From Saccharina japonica (taxonomy: Eukaryota > Sar > Phaeophyceae > Laminariales > Laminariaceae): a stretch of 64,000 bases of DNA. Made by a program: the position numbers and the translations under genes. The notes beneath the pieces were generated by a model that saw only the letters and a list, made by a program, of their open reading frames with translations, was not told where the DNA came from and made no database searches. Positions 1 through 12,440 of this stretch are shown piece by piece (the first letter of the stretch is position 1; the number at the start of each line of letters is the position of its first letter). Where the stretch lies: contig MEHQ01004095.1 in assembly GCA_008828725.1 (NCBI GenBank), positions 248,001 to 312,000 of the forward strand, written 5' to 3'.

Positions 1-1836
1 CCTTCGATATTGAGACGGCCATAGGCTTGATTCCGCGGCGGAACTTCGCATGGCCAGGCGTGGAAGTGAGTACATACCCCGCATTCCATGTTTTCGATAT
101 GGTGGGCCGAGTAACAGAGTAAAGAAGGAAACACACTCAGAGCAACACCATTGTGCGCAACGAACTTGAGGTATGCAGCCGCCCTGCCGCCGCGAAGGGA
201 AATCCATTACGTCCTTGGATTCTGTTAATGGACAGACTCGCGAGTTTTTAGATAAAACAAATTAGTGCGCAGAGAGGGGGTCGTCGTCATACCGTTTCGG
301 AGCTATCAATAATACAAGTACGAGAGACTGTCGCAAACGCTTGCAATGACATGCACCCAGAGTCCAGAGCAAGCCAAGACCGTTCACACGCTCAAAGTTA
401 TCGATAGCGTAGGGACGATTATCTCTTAATTGTCCAGGATCAAAGCATCACCGCCACAGCTCCATGCACGAGCACCACTTGAACAGGCCTGGTGCCAAGA
501 GCACCGTCAGCATCACCGCTCCTTTACGAATTTAGGTGCGCTGGGGTGTCCTTGGTATGCTTTTCGCTGGCCGAAGATTGCATATGACGGCCCTCAGATG
601 CGTGCGCCTGCAATCAGTGACGCACATATTGTTGGGGGAATAAGCTTTGTTACCCACGCGTACACATTTGCAAGATGCGAATAAGCTTTTTTACCCACGC
701 GTACACATTTGCATCAGTGACGTACATATTGTTGGGGCAAGATGCGAATAATTTTTGTTTCCCACGCGTACACTTTAGTGTCAGTGACGCACATATTGTT
801 GGGTCAAGATGCGAATAAGCTTTGTTTCCCACGCGTACACATTTTTACGATGCGTGCCCTGTCCAAGTTGAAACGAAATCAAAGGAATACGCGTACTACT
901 ATAAATAGTAGACTCACATCTGGCGGACCACGTGGTGCTGCATGCGCCCCGCCAAGAACGGGGAGCGATGAGTTCGCCTGAGCCCATGGCGGGCGAGTGG
1001 GGATTCCGCCTGCAGGAGCAGCAGCGATATCCGATTGCCGTTTCGCGAAAGCTCAGAAACGTCTCACGTGAAACTCACAGCAGTAGACATGAGTGTGGCA
1101 GAATACGAGCGGGAACAACTACCACCTTGTCGTTCAATCGCCGTTTAATTTGGTGCCAAGCGCATGGCAGCACGGCTGTGCGTGGCCCCATGCCATCTAC
1201 AAAAGTAGGAGAGGAAAGGTGTTGTGCGATATACTGCAAATGCCTCTCCATGGAGACCTCTACTAATAGCTGACAGCTCCTGGACAGCGTGCCTTCTCAT
1301 GTCGCATCTGTTCCCTGCATGAGCGCCTCAGATACCCACACTATTAATAGTGTGATTTATTGTATGAGTATTAAATAGTATCAATACGTAGTTGCTTACA
1401 TTACACCCCAAGCTCCGCCTGAAAGAATAGCAGCGGTATTTTGTTTCGTACCCGAACAATTTCAAAAAGTTGTATAATATGTCGTTGCGTAGGACACCAG
1501 CAACTGCGTAGTATGCAATGCGCAACACACCCCATTAAGTGTTAAGGCATCCGATCCCTTACTCCTGTCAGCCAGCTGTCATAAAAGTGTTAACCAACTT
1601 GCCGACATGGTGACGTTCTATTAATAGCAACAAATTAAGAGCATAGCATAATGTATGTTACAGATTTTATCATCTGTGTAGGGATACATACAGCTGTATT
1701 ATCGGTACCGTAATACTACTCATGGCTCGTAGGCTCGATCTGAAAATACCAAAACCGTGGCAGTGTCGGGTGGAAATCGTCTCCGGGCTGCACTCGTAAA
1801 TGACCTGGAGCTAAGAGTAAATAAAATACACACAAG
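1..1836. other. Spacer with no recognised gene
   Basis: No recognisable protein, RNA gene or complete transposon was seen here, apart from the tandem array at 614-848. The first 65 bases could be the end of an exon cut by the window edge, because an open frame runs into a good GTGAGT donor, but it matches nothing I know. The stretch is AT-rich with short palindromes around ATTAATA. Confidence 0.5.
614..848. repeat. Short tandem array, unit about 65-100 bp
   Basis: Three longer units and one shorter unit follow each other. Each carries a CAGTGACGCACATATTGTTG-like block (starting at 614, 715 and 782) and a block reading AAGCTTTGTTTCCCACGCG or close to it. Unit lengths differ through internal loss of the first block in one copy. 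No coding sense was recognised. Confidence 0.75.
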
Positions 1837-4800
1837 TTAGGTAACCATTTTTAATGTTTCACCTGGGATATTGACGATGGGTGCAGCGCTAGGCTCCCAT
1901 GTGCATGGTAGTAAAGATCCGAAAAGGAAGTGCTGTATGACCGGCATCTTTCCCAAGACATCCCCTGCAATGCGCACGAATTAGAAAAAAAATCGTGTTA
2001 ATTTACTACTACTTACAGTAGTAGGCGTGATCGGAGTAGTGTCTGCATAATTAGAAGCTCTTCCGTTGTCAGGCCAGGCAAACACCGAGATCTCAAAACA
2101 AAGAAAGCATGCTCTAAAAAGAATGATGGTTCGCCACTCAACCACATCGGGCGGCAGCCGAGTCTTCACCAGGTACCAGGTACCAGGGTAGTCATTACGA
2201 TGACTACTACGCCCAGTACCTTCGTAGAGACGCTGCATGCCTTTGTTGACCTTGCTCCAGGAAGGTAGCTGTGAAATGTCGTTCAACATTGGGCAGCACT
2301 CTCCGAAAGCAGCGCCCTTCTTCAGACTCTTGACGAAGTCGACAGCGGCTAGGTACAGGTAGTCACCTTTTCCTGGTATTTCGACGGGTCGAGGAGAGGT
2401 CGAAGAAGACTTTGAGTATTCCATTGAAAGAGCGTGTAATTTCGCAGCTCGTACGAAAAGCGAGCATCATGACATGGCCATAACACCTAAAGGTTACAAT
2501 GCAGAGCGATTGCGCAACCGCTATTGCGCATCTGAAACGCTGGAGGTACGAGAAATACCTTCTCGTAAAACATCATCATCGAGCACATCGTGCGGTCTGA
2601 TTGATGGATGATCGATGAGCTGAGCACTCCCCCACAAGAAGGGGAGACAGTGATAGTCGTCCAGGCCCCACACCCCGTGCGAGCCCGCAGGTTCGAGCAT
2701 GTACACGGTTTGTAGTCTTCGCATCACCTGCAAATAACTGACAACGGCATCATGAGCAATAAGAATGGTGCTCGCTGGCATGCCAGTGAAATTTGGTGAT
2801 TGAATTGAATATGAATCTCCTGTGGCAGCGAGCCGCATTTGGTTTAGTACCCTCCTCACCTAGTGAAGATCTGAAGCACTGCCGGCGCCAAGTCATCCTT
2901 GGTGAGCGAGCCCAGTTTGAAAAGGCAACCTGCGGAAAAACGATCCGGATAGATTACGTAGTTATCTTCTACCTGGTCAGAAATACCTGGTATTAAACAG
3001 TATTATGTTCAATGCGCGTGCAGTACGAGGTAGATTTCCATCGAAAGCATATAACCTCCGCTTAGCTGCACGACCACCCGATAGCTGCGCATCATGAGCA
3101 AAACCTGCAACAATCGGTACCGTACAACCTTAAAGCAAGGTATGGAGCTCGCAAGCGACATACACCAGAGGCCATGCCGGGATGTTGTTCAATAACAAGA
3201 GACATTGACTCACAAAGCCAAACGACAAATGTAGTTTCGTGCCCGGTGCCGTAGTCGATCCTGCTCGGGTGCCCAAATGACGCCAGTAAATACGGCACCA
3301 GCTCCACGGCGGCCCCCTGCAACGGACGAATGGCAATCGATCGGATCACAGCGGGAGACAAGATCAGCTTGCATCTTCCACATTGAAGGGATTATTCCGT
3401 GCTACAAAAATCACACACCAACCCGACCCCGAGAGGACAGGATCATCAGGGCGGTGACTTCCAGGAAACACATTGGCAGAAACCGCACTGCAGGAAAAAA
3501 ACAAGATCATAATAAGTAGCACGGAACCACGCGACAAACACCTGGTGCTCGGTGTCTCGTAGAATAGCGTCCACCATACCGCCAGCTTCCTCCTCAAGCT
3601 TCCGATGCCACAGCCTGCCAGCGGCGAATGAACAAAGTAGGGCATCTTTAATATGTAGGCCCTTGCTGGCCAGGCGCACGTCATGCCAGAAATCCTAACG
3701 GACTCAAGTTCTGCATCGGTCTGTCAAGTATCTGGTAAGAGAAAGAAATACATGAACTGCAGCATGACAATCCTCAACCCCACCAAACACTGAATATTCT
3801 ATTTGCGGAACATGTGGGGGGGCGAGCACCTGGCGATAGATGGAACATGGCCCGTGCGTGTCAGGAGGCGAAAATCTTGCTGACGCGAAAACTCCGGTAT
3901 ACAGGATATTGGCGGTTCACACGCGAGAGCGAGGCACAACCACTTTTGATCCTTGGATGTGTCTTTAATAAGTGGCCTCGGTGCCCCTCTGAAGCTCAAA
4001 TATATGGGGGGCGTCACATTTTGTATGCTCGGCGTATGTGCTCGTCGACCTATTGCGTTTCTACGACGTGGTACCGTGTGTGGAGCTTGGTTGACACCTT
4101 GCTATGGTCTTTGGTTCGTGTTGTTCCTTGTATTATAATAGTAGTCGTCCGATCACGAACAGCGCGACGGGTGAGCTCTATGGCTTGGTCGGCGGGCAGT
4201 CGCGACCGTGGGTGGTTTATGATTCGAACAGCGCGCAACCACCGCCTCCATCACAAGACGCGCATGGAGATGGCAAGCCTTTGTGCGGCGCCGACGGATG
4301 TCCTCTTTTTCATGGACACGAGCATTAGGGGTCGAGGAGTTGAAAAACAATGCAGCAGTTTCTGCAAGGAAGAAAGGCGAGAGACACGCCTTCACACGCC
4401 TCCGCTCATACTTGATGCTGTCCGTACTAAATAACATTAACCCGAAGCATGTGTGGCGGTTGCTCGCAACGAAACTCAATCGGAAGATAGCAACCACTCT
4501 CCTCTCTTTGAAAATATGAAATCAAGCAACAGCGGTGTACGCGTAAACACTATATGAATACGTACTGAGATTCGATTCGTTGTTGGTTCATCTTTGACAA
4601 CAGCTCGTTTTAAAAATGTCCGAAGCACTTTGCTGGAGATTTCGATGAGTCAGTCAATGTAAGATCGCGACCAAAACAGTCCATCCAATACGTCGTATAT
4701 GATCATCTGTGAATACCACGTTGCCTCAGGGATTATACGAATAGCGATCAAGATAAGACGCATCGCAGGCATAACGGGCTCTCAAACGTGCGCCAGCAAC

Positions 4801-6679
4801 AACAACAATCACACTACGCGTCGCGGGATTGAACAACGGAATACATTGTATGTAACCAGCTGTTGTAATAGAATTTATCATACGAACAGCATGAGTAAGG
4901 CCGTTTTGTATGCAAATATTTTTTGGTATTGAAAAATGGCGCTGAATGACCATAGACTACAGTAGTTGATGCGCATGGGGCCTCAAAAACATGCCAGGTA
5001 TATATACAGTAGTGGGTACCCCGGTTCAAGACACACAACGTGACAAGCAAAAACACGCGATCTTAACCGCAGATTGCTTACCTCGATTCAAGAGTACATT
5101 AATCTTACTCCCGGACAAGAGCAAAAACGCTCTTCAAAATTCGAGCGAAACACGGTGGTTGTTGATAACTACACGACTGTATCCCAGTTGAAGTTGTTTG
5201 GGATGGGTTCCGACACTCTCGACCACACCCACTGCGCAGCGCACGGTGATGCACCGCTCTGTTACGCGCCCTCGCCTCTTATTCGGGTTATGTAGTGGTT
5301 CGGAGGCGCTACAGACCCTATTCAAGAGCGGGTGTAGGGGACAAGAAAAAGGCTGTTTTGACCGCTCTGAAATCCCTGCGTACGTAGTGTTCATATGTAT
5401 CTAGGGCACTCTTAAACCGGGGTATCTCGGAGTGCATGCAGTTCAGTACATTAGGCAGACCTGCACTAAAAAAAAAACGTTTTTAGTATGTTGTTTACGC
5501 GTAGGTCATACGGAAGACCACGAAACCACGTGCAGCAGTACTCATACACTCGTACGTACTCGTATATACGAAGAGCAAATCGCGGACGCCGTTGGCATGG
5601 AGCTGTGGCTACTATTTTTCAGGAGGCGCGTATGCGCGCGCAGCTCGCGAACGCTGGTTGGTGCAATCGCTGAGATCAAGCGGGCGGCCATGGCAAAAAA
5701 AAATGGATGTGAAGCGTGTTCGGCGAGCCGAGGGCATCGTCGCGGCATGCCACCGCTCTCTCCTCGGATGGGGACAAAACTAGCGGACTTTCTCGCTTAC
5801 AAGTAATGAGAGGTTGTGGCCGCCGGAGGATGCAACGCGTGCGCTTCACACACGGAGAACCATCGCCGTCGGCATCTTAGCTCGTCATCATCATCGCTGA
5901 CGAAGGCGTGCAAGAAAACAGCCCACGCCGAACACTGCGATTGTGCGCTGTTGACGCTGCTCCTCCTCTATTTATGCAAAGCAGTCAATGCAACAACAAC
6001 AACAAAAGAGGACAGCAGTCGTGGGCAAAAGCTCATCGACACCCTCCGGTGGCTCATCTATCGCATCGCCCCTCACCGATGCCATTGTAACATTTTCTCA
6101 CTAAAGCCCGGGCGAGTATGGCTTGTACGCGGCCTCTGCAGTCTGTGGACAGAAAATGGGCCCGCACTTGTACATACTGCTGTAGTGGGTGTGGGCTTAA
6201 AAGTCCTGTCGCAGTCGTCCCGTTTTCAACTCGTGTATGTAAGAGGCAACCTCGAGCAAGCTGAAGCTCAGATTAAATACTCAAGGTGGTCGTATCAAAC
6301 ATGTGTTGCATTTTTTTCGGGGCGGACATGATCTATTTGGGATTGCACAAGATGGCCTCTTTTTAAAATAATTGAACCCTTTTTCAACATAAAAAACTTG
6401 TGAAACAAAACGGCCTACTGGTATGTATAACATTATGTATAACATGTGCTGGCAATAGTGTCTGTAATCGATTCACCTGAAGGCGTTGTTACCGAACCTC
6501 ATTGGCTCGTCGATCGGAGGGATGTCGTCTACCCAGCTTCCCATCTGCTGTAACATCCCCACGATTAGCCCGATCGTGTCGCTACCCGCATTGGTAGGCT
6601 TTGGCTGCAGGGATGAAGCTCGCACCCCCGTGACAGCATCGTTGCATAAGCGGATAAATGTCATGAACTCCTTATACGT
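1837..6679 (-). CDS. PTPA: PP2A phosphatase activator (PTPA), 5' exon missing
   Basis: This encodes the peptidyl-prolyl isomerase-type activator of protein phosphatase 2A, a cytosolic and nuclear chaperone that helps load metal into the PP2A catalytic subunit. Coding exons on the minus strand, in order, are 6679-6477, 3614-3542, 3316-3214, 2929-2860, 2737-2559, 2372-2220 and 1964-1837. Phases agree at every junction and the sum is 909 nt (302 residues plus TAA). Family signatures are [19 protein letters not shown] in the first placed exon, then [41 protein letters not shown] and finally [12 protein letters not shown]. The exon starting at 6679 opens in phase 0 with TYKEF after a TTTGACAG acceptor, so a short N-terminal exon lies further upstream; I could not identify it. 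One intron (3615-6476) is 2862 nt. The family assignment is firm; only the N-terminus is open. Confidence 0.95.
3615..6476. other. Long PTPA intron, no gene recognised
   Basis: This 2.9-kb stretch lies between two PTPA exons. Several open frames of 60-206 codons occur on both strands, but they overlap one another, lack family resemblance and show no splice-consistent neighbours. No transposon ends were recognised. Confidence 0.5.
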
Positions 6680-6934
6680 CTGTCAAATCCGCAGAGATCA
6701 ACGCACACAAGAGTCCGGGTGTCGACATCCAAAGGGAACAGAGTTGGGAGCTGAACACGAAAAGCCAGCGTTTTCGGGAGACAGAAACAATATTTGCTAG
6801 CGCATCTGAGCGCATTGTAGATGGTATGATACACAAGGGCTCCGCTGCGCGGGCGGCTAACGCCGCCCGCTACGCTCGCGGAAGGAAGAATAGAACCAAA
6901 TAATGTAGAAAGGTAAAAGAGGAACATAAAATAG

Positions 6935-8227
6935 CTGCAATTGGCGACTTGATAATGCCAAGAGCTCCATCTGTATGTCGGCAAATACAGGACATACAGT
7001 AGTGAATATCTATCTTCCAACACGAAAAAAGATCGCGAAGAAAGCAAAGTTCCACTCCGAGGGCGGCTGACGCCGTCCGCTACGCCCGTGCAAAGAAAGG
7101 GACAGAAGACGTCCACGATGTGGTGCAAGGACCGACTTGAAAATGCCAAGAGATGAATGGTGCAATGCAGCGAAATACGTACTGCTGTACGTACGTACAA
7201 CTGAACGTGTAGTACCCGCCTACCGCTCTGTATCGTACTGCAGGAGGAGTACTGGTATGTGGCATGTGGCAAAGCACCTACGACACGACAGCAGCAGCAG
7301 TCGTACACCACAAAGAGTAAAAACAAAAAGTACAGGCGACTTGCAAATGCATAATAGATAGATGGAGCTCCATGCTCCAGGACAACAAAAAAGCTCTATA
7401 TTCGAAAGAGAAAGCACAGCAACACGGCTCACAGCACGGCGCTGCGCTGCCTGCTGTGGGTGTGATTTATGCCTTTTCCGTGAATATGTTTGCTAGCACA
7501 ACAGTAGTAGTACGGTATTGTGACAAACAACAGATTAGATCGACTACTAACTACAGCAACAGCAACGACAACTACAGTAGCTGCAATTGGCGACTTGATA
7601 TTGCCAAGAGCTCCATCTATATGTCGGCAAATACAGGACATACAGTTAATATCTATCTTCCAACACGAAAAAAGATCGCGAAGAAAGCAAAGCTCCACTC
7701 CGAGGGCGGCTGACGCCGTCCGCAACGCTCGTGCAAGGAAAGGGGCAGAAGAGGTCCACGATGTGGTTCAAGGACCGACTTGATAATGCCAAGAGATCCA
7801 TGGTGCAATGCAGCGAAATACGTACTGCTGTACGTACGCACAACTGAACGCGCAGTACCCGCCTACCGCTCTGTATTGTCCTGCAGGAGTACTGGAATAT
7901 GGCATGTGGCAAAGCACCTACTGTACGACACGACGGCAGCAGTCGTACACCACAAATAGTAAAAAAAAAAGTACAGGCGACTTGCAAATGCATAGTAGAT
8001 AGATAGAGCTCCATGTTCCAGGACAACAAAAAAGCTCTATATTCGAAAGGAAGAGAAAACACAGCAACACGGCTCACAGCACGGCGCTGCGCTGCCTGCT
8101 GTGGGTGTGATGTATGCCTTTCCCGTGACTAGCTATCCGTGACTATGTGTGCTAGTACAACAACAGTAGAGTATGATGTGACAAACAACAGATCGACAAC
8201 TAACTACAGCAACAGCAACGTCAACGG
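6935..8227. repeat. Direct tandem duplication of a 646-bp unit
   Basis: The block at 6935-7580 is repeated at 7581-8227 with scattered substitutions and small indels. Shared landmarks include CTGCAATTGGCGACTTGATA (6935 and 7581), GAGGGCGGCTGACGCCGTCC, GTACCCGCCTACCGCTCTGTAT and CTAACTACAGCAACAGCAAC. A partial copy of the GGGCGGCT-CGCCG palindrome also precedes the first unit near 6852. Minus-strand open frames of up to 221 codons run through both units, but their predicted proteins are Cys/Ser-rich, resemble nothing known and are probably chance. Confidence 0.9.
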
Positions 8228-8281
8228 AAAACACCCACACACCCACACACCCACACACCCACCCATTCACCCACCCACACA
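8228..8281. repeat. ACACCC-type microsatellite
   Basis: A short run of CCCACACA/CCCACCCA repeats directly abuts the end of the second 646-bp unit. Confidence 0.9.
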
Positions 8282-8448
8282 GCCAACATGTGCTACAGCA
8301 GCACAGCAGTAGTACGCCGAACGATATGCCAGAGCGGGGCCGGTATAGCGCATCGATGCGGAGCCCTGGTAGCACTATGCCGGCACCTATGCGGAGCCCT
8401 TGTATCAGACCAATAAAAAACTATTTTTTCTCCCGATTCTTGTTTTTC

Positions 8449-8645
8449 GGAGCTTTTATCTTGAAATTAGTGTAAGAACGGCTAACTCGCCCAGTTTAAG
8501 GGATTTTTCGATTCTGCCCGAGGTTCTGGAGATCCATTTTTTCACTTTTTTTGGACTCTTTGAAAATTAATAACTTGGTTTTAGTGTGGAAGGGAATATC
8601 TTGAAATTAGTGTGGAAAATGTGTCTCTTGAAATTAGTGTGGGTA
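8449..8645. repeat. Three copies of a TCTTGAAATTAGTGT motif
   Basis: The 15-mer TCTTGAAATTAGTGT occurs near 8459, 8600 and 8627 and again inside the MITE at 15084-15259, whose own ends contain TTAGTGT or a close variant. This suggests a decayed relative of that Tc1-type family, but no terminal repeats were found here. Confidence 0.4.
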
Positions 8646-9432
8646 GAAGAAAGCAGAGAAAGCCAAGAACTCCGGGAAAGCAAGGATCGTAGAAGCTCGA
8701 ATTATTTGTCGTACGAGTAGACTTTCTGAGAGCGCAGCAGGTGCTTACGATCAAGTTAAAAAAAAAACGAGGACAAATGTAAGAAGGTCTATACATCACT
8801 TTTTGAAAGGGCGCCTAACTGCAATTCTAGAACTGCAGCACAAGCTACGACCCATAGTATCAGGGTTTCAATGTTCTAGGGTGAAACAGGTTGTCGGACC
8901 AACCCCAATAGACCACACGACCACACCTCCATCCACACCACCGTCACGATCCCATTTGGCACCCTGCTCCCACTTCTAGGCCGAACGTTATGCTAAATTC
9001 GATCTTGATCTTACAATTCCCCCGATCTTCCCTTTTCTACCTACTATAAATAATAGCAATTTCACGCAGGGAGGGCTCAAAATCAGACGTTTTCTTAAAA
9101 GGAACTTTCCGAGCTTTCTTCCAGGGGTTTCCAACGCATCTGGCCGTTGAAGGGGTACAGGGCACAGCAGGGTACAGGAACTCATTCTTACGACGGGGTA
9201 AGATTCGCCCAATTTTTTCAAATTCCCGATATTTGCCACATATTTGTCCTATATCCTCAAAGGGTGAGTTACTGTGTAGATGTTGACAACCTCATAAAAA
9301 AACGGCAAAAATCGACCTGATCCCTGTAGGAATGTGCAGGTCCACTGGAAACACGTTGAAGAGAGCTCGGACAGTTCCTTTTGTTATTAGTAGTAGAAGG
9401 AGAGTACCGGAGGCTGGGTAATCGATCGACCT

Positions 9433-9515
9433 TTTACCCATATAGCTCAGACAGTAGGTAACACCTTCACAGTTGACGTCGCCGAGGACACGGGTTCGAA
9501 TCTCACTTCGTACGT
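9433..9515 (+). repeat. tRNA-derived SINE head, copy 1
   Basis: An A-box-like TAGCTCAGACAGTAGG (from 9443) and a B box GGTTCGAATCT (9493-9503) are spaced as in a tRNA promoter. The flanks do not pair into an acceptor stem, so this is a SINE head or pseudo-tRNA rather than a working tRNA. A related head follows at 9722. Confidence 0.55.
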
Positions 9516-9714
9516 TTCTCTTATAGAAACGCTTGCGCCTGCGTCCCTAAAAACATGCCTCCCTGGTTCCCCAGGTATTGAAACGAACCGGGTAGGTCAA
9601 CGTACGGCCGTATACGGTACCGACGTTCCAAAGATCCCGCCGTTCAAAGGGGGGAAGAGTGTTACAAGGATTATCCTATGTTGGCTGGGTAATCCTTATA
9701 ACACCCCCCCCCTT

Positions 9715-9800
9715 CGATCGATATGTTACCCCTATAGTTCAATAGGTAACACCTTCACACTTTCAAGAGACCGTTCGATTGTGAGCCCTCCGCAAGTGAA
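9715..9800 (+). repeat. tRNA-derived SINE head, copy 2 (diverged)
   Basis: It shares TCGATCGA, TTACCC, TATAG.TCA and GGTAACACCTTCACA with the copy at 9433. The B box has decayed to CCGTTCGATTG. An imperfect inverted repeat (GTGTTACAAGGATTA with TAATCCTTATAACAC, about 9659-9705) sits between the two heads. A third, weaker relative with CACCTTCACA and CCCCGAGG begins near 10104. Confidence 0.4.
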
Positions 9801-10868
9801 ATTGCGATGAGTAGGCAGAAAAGGGAAGATCGGGAGAAAATGTAAGTTCAAGATCCGCTTTCCATATAACGAGGGCTTGTTTTAAGGAGGAAAACAAATA
9901 CCATAATTCTATTTTGCAAATTTTGGAATCGAAATTAGGTTGCTACGTACTGATTCGTCGAAAAATGATTCACGAAGAAGCCATTTTATTTTTGGGGCGA
10001 GGGAATTCGATTATTAGTAATCGAACTTGACAAAGCAAGTCCCAAAATACTTATTTGGGAGAAAAATGAAATGAATTTCAGGAGTTGATCCAACATGAAA
10101 TGGCACCTTCACACTGGGCCAACGTCCCCGAGGCAGTCCGTCGGGTGTTTGGGTTTTGTCGACGACCACAACCGAGGCAATAAGCCGTGAACCTCAAATA
10201 GTGGCGAACGGAGCAACAGCCACGCCAACGCCTACAGACCAAAGCACAGCGTGCTCCGGCGGTGGCGCCTCCAAACAAATCATGACGGTCGCACGCGCAT
10301 CCAACCAGCTCGATCGGCCAAGCCCCATGAGAACCGAGCTATCGACCGAAAACACGGAGGATACGCTCGTGCCTTCGATAGCTGCATCGCCGTCGCTGTT
10401 CCGCGAGTGGCGTTTTAAGGCTCCTTTTTTAACCCAAGAGACCCTGAGAGTGATAGCTGCCTAGCCTGCGCCACGAAAAAAAACAGAGGCGGCTGGCGGC
10501 GGTGCGCACGCGACCCCGCATGCCTTCGCTCTCGTCTACTCTAAGCGATGTTTGCCAGCTAGGCGTTGTGTGACGTGCTGCGTTATTCCAATGTCATCAT
10601 TGTTTGAAGGATTGTACAACACTGTTGAGCGATAGGGACCCAAACCCAAACTCGCATTTTTCATGAAATTAAACCCAAATGTGAAGTTTAATTCAATTGA
10701 AAAGTAAAGTACAATAATTTCTGGGAACAACCGTTTGGCTATACGAGTAGTGTTGATAAGCAACATAACTAAGCTGTTACAATGAAAACGTTTTTCTTTG
10801 CATAAATAGTTTGAATTCCAAAGATACCCGTCGTAATATTTCAGTATCGCTCGCTATGAGCATGAATC

Positions 10869-10935
10869 TTTCACACCTCGGACAGATCATGATCTACTGT
10901 AGATCATTTAGATCATCTAAATCATCTAGATCATC
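10869..10935. repeat. Isolated CACACCTCGG end followed by ATCATCTAGA repeats
   Basis: TTCACACCTCGGA is identical to the terminus of the large element at 13992 and is followed by degenerate repeats of GATCATCTA. No matching opposite end was found, so this may be a single leftover terminus of that family. Confidence 0.35.
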
Positions 10936-11171
10936 TACAGGTAGTTCCTCAACTGGCATTGTGAGAGGTTGTGCAGGATCTACATAGAGTAGATATAATC
11001 CAGGAAACAAGTGCTATATATCATGCAGAGTATACGGGTCCCGCCCGGCAACATGAGCTAAATCATACAAGATGGGGAATATATCTGCCTTGAAATATCT
11101 AGATCTTGAAGTGCATACAAAGGAATCGATTATCTGCCCGAGGCGTTGAGGCGTGGAATCATATTTTTAGG

Positions 11172-11379
11172 CTAATTCTTACGCCGTCGAATTCGGAGGA
11201 TCGAAAAGATCGGTTCCCGATCGATAATAAAACCGACGAGGTGTGTCTGGATGCCTTCCCCCTCGTCAGTCGGATCGAGTTTGTGGCTTTTGGTGCTATT
11301 TCTGGGGGCGGTTGATACGAGAGTTGAAAACTGCTTCGTGCCCTGCTCGCGGGTTCTACAGTGTAGGAGATGCTGCGCT

Positions 11380-11415
<36 letters not shown>

Positions 11416-11720
11416 CCAGGCAACCCAGCATCGGAGAGGTGTTTAGGCTGCTGCTGTGCGGTGTGACCGTGTGTTCCGACGGGGGGAGAGAGATGCGGTG
11501 GGCTTCAAAAACAAATTGGACCGAGAAATCCGATCCACGAATCCCGTCGAAAAACTCACGAATCCCGTCGAAAAACTCGAGTTTTCGACGGGATGGGTGG
11601 ATCGAATAGCTCGATCGAAAAACTTGGGATCGAAAAGGCTCTTTTTCAACAATAGCCTGATTTTGTCTCCAATCGGAAATCGGCTTTTTCGATCCACGCA
11701 TCCGACTGCGTAAGAATTAG
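11172..11720. mobile_element. Terminal-inverted-repeat element, about 549 bp
   Basis: CTAATTCTTACGC at the left is mirrored by GCGTAAGAATTAG at the right, with further pairing in a GGATCGAAAA block just inside. The interior carries a (CAG)n run at 11383-11414 and several TCGAAAA/GATCGAA palindromes. No transposase frame and no clear target duplication were seen, so the superfamily is open. Confidence 0.65.
11383..11414. repeat. (AGC)n trinucleotide microsatellite
   Basis: About eleven perfect AGC units lie inside the inverted-repeat element at 11172-11720. They give homopolymer runs in every frame, which inflates the overlapping open frames. Confidence 0.95.
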
Positions 11721-11757
11721 TTTTGAAAAAAAACTTGAAAAAAAAACGAAAAAAACC

Positions 11758-12440
11758 TGGGCAGATGTGGGCAAATATCGTCTCGAGAAAAACTCAGAGA
11801 AATGTTTAAAACACTTCGAAGCGGCGATATTCCCTTTTATGAATATCTCTATTGCAAAATAACGCCTACCCACCCCCCTTGATCGGTCGACAAAACCGAC
11901 GGCTGCGTCATGAACTCTATCTAAACGGGGCGCGCTCGTTAGCAGCAGCTGCGAACCACCCTAGGGTCACAGCAGTGTTCAATGGCTGGTGATATGTGGC
12001 GGGCGCTGGCCAGACGTATGAAAAACAACATATTTTCTCGATTTTTTTTCGGATGGCAAAAAATATACTTTTTTCAGATTGGGAGAAGAGCTGGCAACCT
12101 CTCGCCCCCTAGACCACGGATCTCTACCTGCCATCTTCGAGGCCGGCATCTACATTCCCTGGTTTTTGCTCGGCACGAAGCGGGTTGGCAGTGGGTTGAT
12201 GCAATGTCGAGATCAAAAGTCTATCGTCGCATGGGCTGATTTGTTATCAGCGCGTTGCCAATTTACAACGAGAAGAAACAAATTGCGTCGTATGGAACCA
12301 TCAAGAAAAAACAAGTCTGTTTTCCCGTTTCTCCCACGGCGGCGGCACGATAAGATCTTCAGCTGTTTGTTGAAAGCAAAAATAGTTTGGAAACAACACA
12401 TTGAAACCTCGCGTTTCCATTCGCATCGGTCTACGTATGA
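11758..12440 (+). repeat. Dispersed repeat, copy A
   Basis: It matches 39352-40055 in the same orientation. Shared blocks include ACTTCGAAGCGGCGA, CCACCCTAGGGTCAC, GGTGATATGTGGCGGGCGCT, TCTCGCCCCCTAGACCA and CTATCGTCGCA. The two copies differ by many substitutions and indels, so they are old. No open frame is conserved between them. The class of element is unknown. Confidence 0.8.

Noticed and set aside
1-65. Possible exon end on the plus strand reading IGLIPRRNFAWPGVE before GTGAGTAC
   Set aside because: Too short, cut by the window edge and not recognisable; not enough to call a gene.
3814-4434. 206-codon plus-strand open frame in the PTPA intron
   Set aside because: No domain, no codon bias like the confirmed genes, and it overlaps equally long frames on the other strand.
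6661-8077. Minus-strand Cys/Ser/Leu-rich open frames (221 and 143 codons)
   Set aside because: They lie in the tandem duplication. They have no splice partners and no family resemblance.
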